From: Paenibacillus etheri
Lineage (GTDB): Bacteria > Bacillota > Bacilli > Paenibacillales > Paenibacillaceae
DNA length: 64,000 bases
NCBI RefSeq assembly: GCF_001012825.1
Contig: NZ_LCZJ02000019.1
Location: forward strand, 62,001 to 126,000
Reading direction: 5' to 3'
Shown here piece by piece: positions 61,339 to 64,000 of the stretch (positions within the stretch are counted from its first letter, which is position 1; each line of letters opens with the position of its first letter). The position numbers were made by a program, and so were the translations under genes. Below the pieces are notes generated by a model. That model searched no databases and was not told the DNA's origin. It was given only the letters and a program-made list of their open reading frames with translations.

Positions 61339-62751
61339 ATGGTAGTAGGAGACGCTTCTCTAGATATTGACACATTGGTCATTGGTGCAGGTCCTGGTGG
61401 GTATGTGGCGGCAATTCGTGCCGCCCAGCTCGGCCAAAAAGTCCTCATCGTGGATAAATCGGAACTCGGCGGTGTATGTTTGAACCGTGGATGTATTCCT
61501 TCTAAAGCACTGATTGCTGCTGCACATCAGTTCGAATCTGCTAAGCATGGTGAAGTTTTCGGTGTTACTGCTGAGAACGTTAAAGTGGATTTTGCCAAAA
61601 CTCAAGAGTTCAAAAACGGCGTAGTTAAGAAAATGACTAGCGGCGTGACTAGCTTGATGAAGGGCAACAAAATTGAAGTATTTAACGGCGAATGCATGTT
61701 TATCAGCGACACAGAAGCACGTGTGTTCAATGATCATGAATCCCCACGTTACCGCTTCAAGCACTGTATCATTGCTACAGGTTCCCGTCCGATTGAGCTT
61801 AAGCCATTCCCATTCGGTGGACGCATTCTGTCTTCGACTGAAGCTCTTGAGCTTCCAGAAATTCCGAAGAGCATGATCGTAATCGGTGGTGGATACATCG
61901 GCGCTGAGCTTGGTCAAATGTATTCTAAATTCGGTACTAAAGTAACAATCATCGAAGGTTTGGATACTGTACTTCCAGGCTTCGATAAAGATATGACTCG
62001 TCTTGTTGCGAAAAACATGGCCAAAACTGGCATCGAAATCGTAACTAACGCTAAAGCTGAAAGTGCTGTACAGAACGACAAGGAAGTTACCGTGAAATAT
62101 TCTGTCGGTGGCGAATCCAAAGAAGTTACTGCGGATTACTTGCTTGTGACTGTAGGCCGTCGTCCTAACACTGACGGTGAACTTGGTTTGGACCTGATCG
62201 GTCTTGAGCTCGACGATCGCGGATTGATCAAAGTCGATCACCAAGGACGCACTAGCATCCCTAATATCTTCGCTATTGGTGACGTTGTTCCAGGTTTGGC
62301 TTTGGCTCACAAGGCTTCTTACGAAGGTAAGATTGCTGCAGAAGCGATTGCAGGACTTACATCTGTTGTTGACTACAAAGTCATCCCAGCTGTTGTGTTC
62401 ACAGATCCTGAGTGCTCTAGCGTAGGTTTGACTGAGAAAGAAGCGAAAGACAAAGGCTACAAAGTGAAAGCTGGTAAGTTCCCATTCGCAGGGAATGGTC
62501 GCGCTGTATCTTTGAACAGCCCAGAAGGCTTCATCAAAATTGTTGCTAACTCCGAGAACAATCTTGTGCTTGGTGCACAAATCGTTGGTATCGAAGCTTC
62601 CAACTTGATCGCTGAACTTGGTTTGGCTATTGAAATGGGCGCAACACTTGAAGATATCGCTTTGACAATTCATGCGCATCCAACCCTTGGCGAAATCGTC
62701 ATGGAAGCTGCTGAATTGGTTGAAGGTCACCCAATTCACGTAATGAAATAA
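61339..62751 (+). CDS. pdhD: Dihydrolipoamide dehydrogenase (E3)
   Basis: 470 residues. FAD-binding VIGAGPGGYVAAIRAAQLG, the redox disulfide in GGVCLNRGCIPSKAL, NAD-binding VIGGGYIGAELGQMY, FAIGDVVPGLALAHKA, and the C-terminal dimer interface AIEMGATLEDIALTIHAHPT with the catalytic His-Glu pair. It reoxidises the lipoyl groups of E2. It starts 2 bases after the pdhC stop and ends the operon at a terminator. Its antisense strand holds a long stop-free frame, which is an artefact of codon bias. Confidence 0.97.
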   Translation: MVVGDASLDIDTLVIGAGPGGYVAAIRAAQLGQKVLIVDKSELGGVCLNRGCIPSKALIAAAHQFESAKHGEVFGVTAENVKVDFAKTQEFKNGVVKKMTSGVTSLMKGNKIEVFNGECMFISDTEARVFNDHESPRYRFKHCIIATGSRPIELKPFPFGGRILSSTEALELPEIPKSMIVIGGGYIGAELGQMYSKFGTKVTIIEGLDTVLPGFDKDMTRLVAKNMAKTGIEIVTNAKAESAVQNDKEVTVKYSVGGESKEVTADYLLVTVGRRPNTDGELGLDLIGLELDDRGLIKVDHQGRTSIPNIFAIGDVVPGLALAHKASYEGKIAAEAIAGLTSVVDYKVIPAVVFTDPECSSVGLTEKEAKDKGYKVKAGKFPFAGNGRAVSLNSPEGFIKIVANSENNLVLGAQIVGIEASNLIAELGLAIEMGATLEDIALTIHAHPTLGEIVMEAAELVEGHPIHVMK

Positions 62752-62782
62752 TTTCTCTACCAAATTGCTCTAGCAGGCACAG

Positions 62783-62815
62783 AAAGGCGGAACGCATTTG
62801 CGTTTCGCCTTTTTG
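62783..62815 (+). terminator. Intrinsic terminator of pdhABCD
   Basis: AAAGGCGGAACGCA pairs with TGCGTTTCGCCTTT with one mismatch around TT, then a T-run. Confidence 0.9.
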
Positions 62816-62892
62816 AGTTTTCCATTTTTTTGAAAAGAGATATAATGGGAGGAGATGAAACAAGTTGAATGAATCTATTGTAGGGAGGATAA

Positions 62893-63870
62893 ATGATGAT
62901 CCCAAATAAATTAAAGCCTGGTGATGAATTACGTATCATCTCACCTGCCAGAAGTCTGTCATTAATCGCAGCAGAACAAAGAAAAGTTGCCAAAGAACAG
63001 CTTCAAAAGTTAGGGTTTCGAATATCATTCTCCGTAAATTCCTTTGAGAAGGATGATTTTGTTTCCTCATCGATCGAATCTAGAATAGAGGATTTGCACG
63101 AAGCTTTTTTAGATCCGAACGTTAAAGGGATCCTTACGACCATTGGTGGCTTTAATAGCAATCAACTGCTACGTTATATTGACTATTCCATTATTGCAGA
63201 ACATCCTAAACGATTATGCGGGTATTCGGATATTACTGCTTTAAGTAATGCAATCTATGCTAAAACAGGATTAGTCACATATTCCGGTCCGCATTTTTCT
63301 ACCTTTGCGATGCTCCACGACAATGAATATACGATCGAACAATTCCGCAAGCTGATGATGGACAACAATGAAATAGTGGTGAGGGCATCGAAGCATTGGA
63401 GTGATGATGAGTGGTATTTAGATCAGGAGAACCGTGTGTTTATCAGAAATGAGGGCCCGTTCATTATCAATGATGGTGAAGCGAAGGGAACAATTGTCGG
63501 AGGCAACCTTTGTACTTTAAATCTTTTGCAGGGAACGGAGTATATGCCAAGTTTAAAAAATTCGATATTATTTCTAGAGGATGATTATGAGTCATCGCCT
63601 GTAACCTTTGATAGGGATTTACAATCGCTGATCCATCAACCAGATTTTCAGCATGTCAAAGGATTGGTTATTGGGAGGTTCCAACAAGGATCACGCATGA
63701 CTAAGGATCTGTTGATCAAAATCATAACTTCGAAAGAAGAGTTATCGGACATTCCAGTAGTTGCAGACGTGGACTTTGGACATACATCACCTATGATTAC
63801 TTTCCCAGTGGGTGGACAAGCTTCCCTACGTGCATATGGGGTTAGAGTAGAGTTAAAGATATCAGAGTAG
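62893..63870 (+). CDS. S66 family peptidase (LD-carboxypeptidase / MccF-like)
   Basis: 325 residues. The catalytic Ser lies in LCGYSDITALSNA, Glu in ILFLEDDYESSP and His in VDFGHTSPMITFPVG, the Ser-Glu-His triad of family S66. Members recycle the LD bond of murein tetrapeptides or inactivate microcin C-type peptide-nucleotides. The sequence around IVGGNLCTLNLLQGTEY is seen in the MccF-like branch, so either role is possible. GGGAGG lies before two adjacent ATGs (62893, 62896). The gene stands alone after the pdh terminator. Confidence 0.9.
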   Translation: MMIPNKLKPGDELRIISPARSLSLIAAEQRKVAKEQLQKLGFRISFSVNSFEKDDFVSSSIESRIEDLHEAFLDPNVKGILTTIGGFNSNQLLRYIDYSIIAEHPKRLCGYSDITALSNAIYAKTGLVTYSGPHFSTFAMLHDNEYTIEQFRKLMMDNNEIVVRASKHWSDDEWYLDQENRVFIRNEGPFIINDGEAKGTIVGGNLCTLNLLQGTEYMPSLKNSILFLEDDYESSPVTFDRDLQSLIHQPDFQHVKGLVIGRFQQGSRMTKDLLIKIITSKEELSDIPVVADVDFGHTSPMITFPVGGQASLRAYGVRVELKISE

Positions 63871-64000
63871 TGGTGCAGTTGACTGATCTGAATCCATTAT
63901 CTGAAACTTGACTGCTGATTGAATGTGTAGCCATTATTAAATATATTTAAAAAATATCTTACCTTCTACAAAAATCGAATTTTTCAGATATAATATATGA
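63871..64000. other. AT-rich spacer at the window edge
   Basis: No frame with a ribosome binding site. TATAAT at 63989-63994 could be the -10 of a gene beyond the window. Confidence 0.4.

Noticed and set aside
61360-62763. 467-codon open frame on the minus strand
   Set aside because: It is fully antisense to pdhD, rich in Phe/Cys/Asn/Ser as expected for the reverse of biased codons, with no ribosome binding site or family motif.

Overview
The window looks like a chromosomal segment of a spore-forming, low-to-moderate GC Firmicute, most likely Paenibacillus. The evidence is the spore coat gene cotE, spoVK, a Gram-positive pdhABCD operon, strong GGAGG-type ribosome binding sites with many TTG/GTG starts, and a gene order recalling one Bacillus subtilis neighbourhood: cotE-mutS-mutL, miaA-hfq, spoVK-hflX-ynbB-glnR-glnA, and lexA divergent from yneA-ynzC. 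I saw no tRNA, rRNA, CRISPR array, prophage or insertion sequence.

Layout. 1-2.7 kb: 3' end of rsgA, an azoreductase and three small unknown genes. 2.7-9.6 kb: accessory metabolism and transport, with an alpha-amylase lipoprotein preceded by LacI/CcpA-like operators, a NitT/TauT-type ABC importer, an FUSC-type exporter and an HD-GYP protein. 9.8-20.3 kb: cotE, a predicted amidoligase with a very GC-rich core, a GNAT protein, then mutS, mutL, a methyltransferase, miaA and hfq. 20.4-30.1 kb: a class A penicillin-binding protein, an Ntdp-type phosphatase, a YdcF-like protein, spoVK, hflX, ynbB and glnRA with a GlnR operator. 30.1-35 kb: a gene-poor accessory stretch with a frameshifted mini-gene, a DUF4352 protein, a coupled cupin/metallo-hydrolase pair, two unknowns and a small L,D-transpeptidase.

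35-38.9 kb: the SOS locus (lexA | yneA-ynzC) with several LexA boxes, then a membrane protein, a HAD phosphatase and a Met/His-rich YtkA-like lipoprotein. 39-43.5 kb: metH and rnz. 43.8-48.8 kb: a NagD-like phosphatase followed by a tightly overlapping six-gene array: Fpg-like glycosylase, endonuclease IV, cyclic-phosphate receiver-like protein, thioredoxin-like protein, ABC ATPase and RlmM-like rRNA methyltransferase. 48.9-57.3 kb: a kinase fused to a degenerate MinD-like domain, an ABC-F ATPase, a ThiF-family E1, an atypical response regulator, an NlpC/P60 hydrolase, thiamine pyrophosphokinase, a low-Mr tyrosine phosphatase and an esterase. 57.4-62.8 kb: the pyruvate dehydrogenase operon. 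An S66 peptidase closes the window.

The most unexpected non-gene feature is a dispersed hairpin repeat of about 100 bp, with four full and two partial copies (12.0, 13.1, 35.0, 50.5, 50.6 and 59.6 kb). Its terminal stem differs in sequence between copies but stays self-complementary. One partial copy lies inside the pdh operon and one full copy abuts the mutS promoter. Other leads are the GC island in the amidoligase gene, the repair/receiver/RlmM array, two genes whose best start is a rare codon (ATA, ATC), and a receiver domain with Glu at the phospho-acceptor position. Functional calls come from motif recognition by eye; no database search was run.
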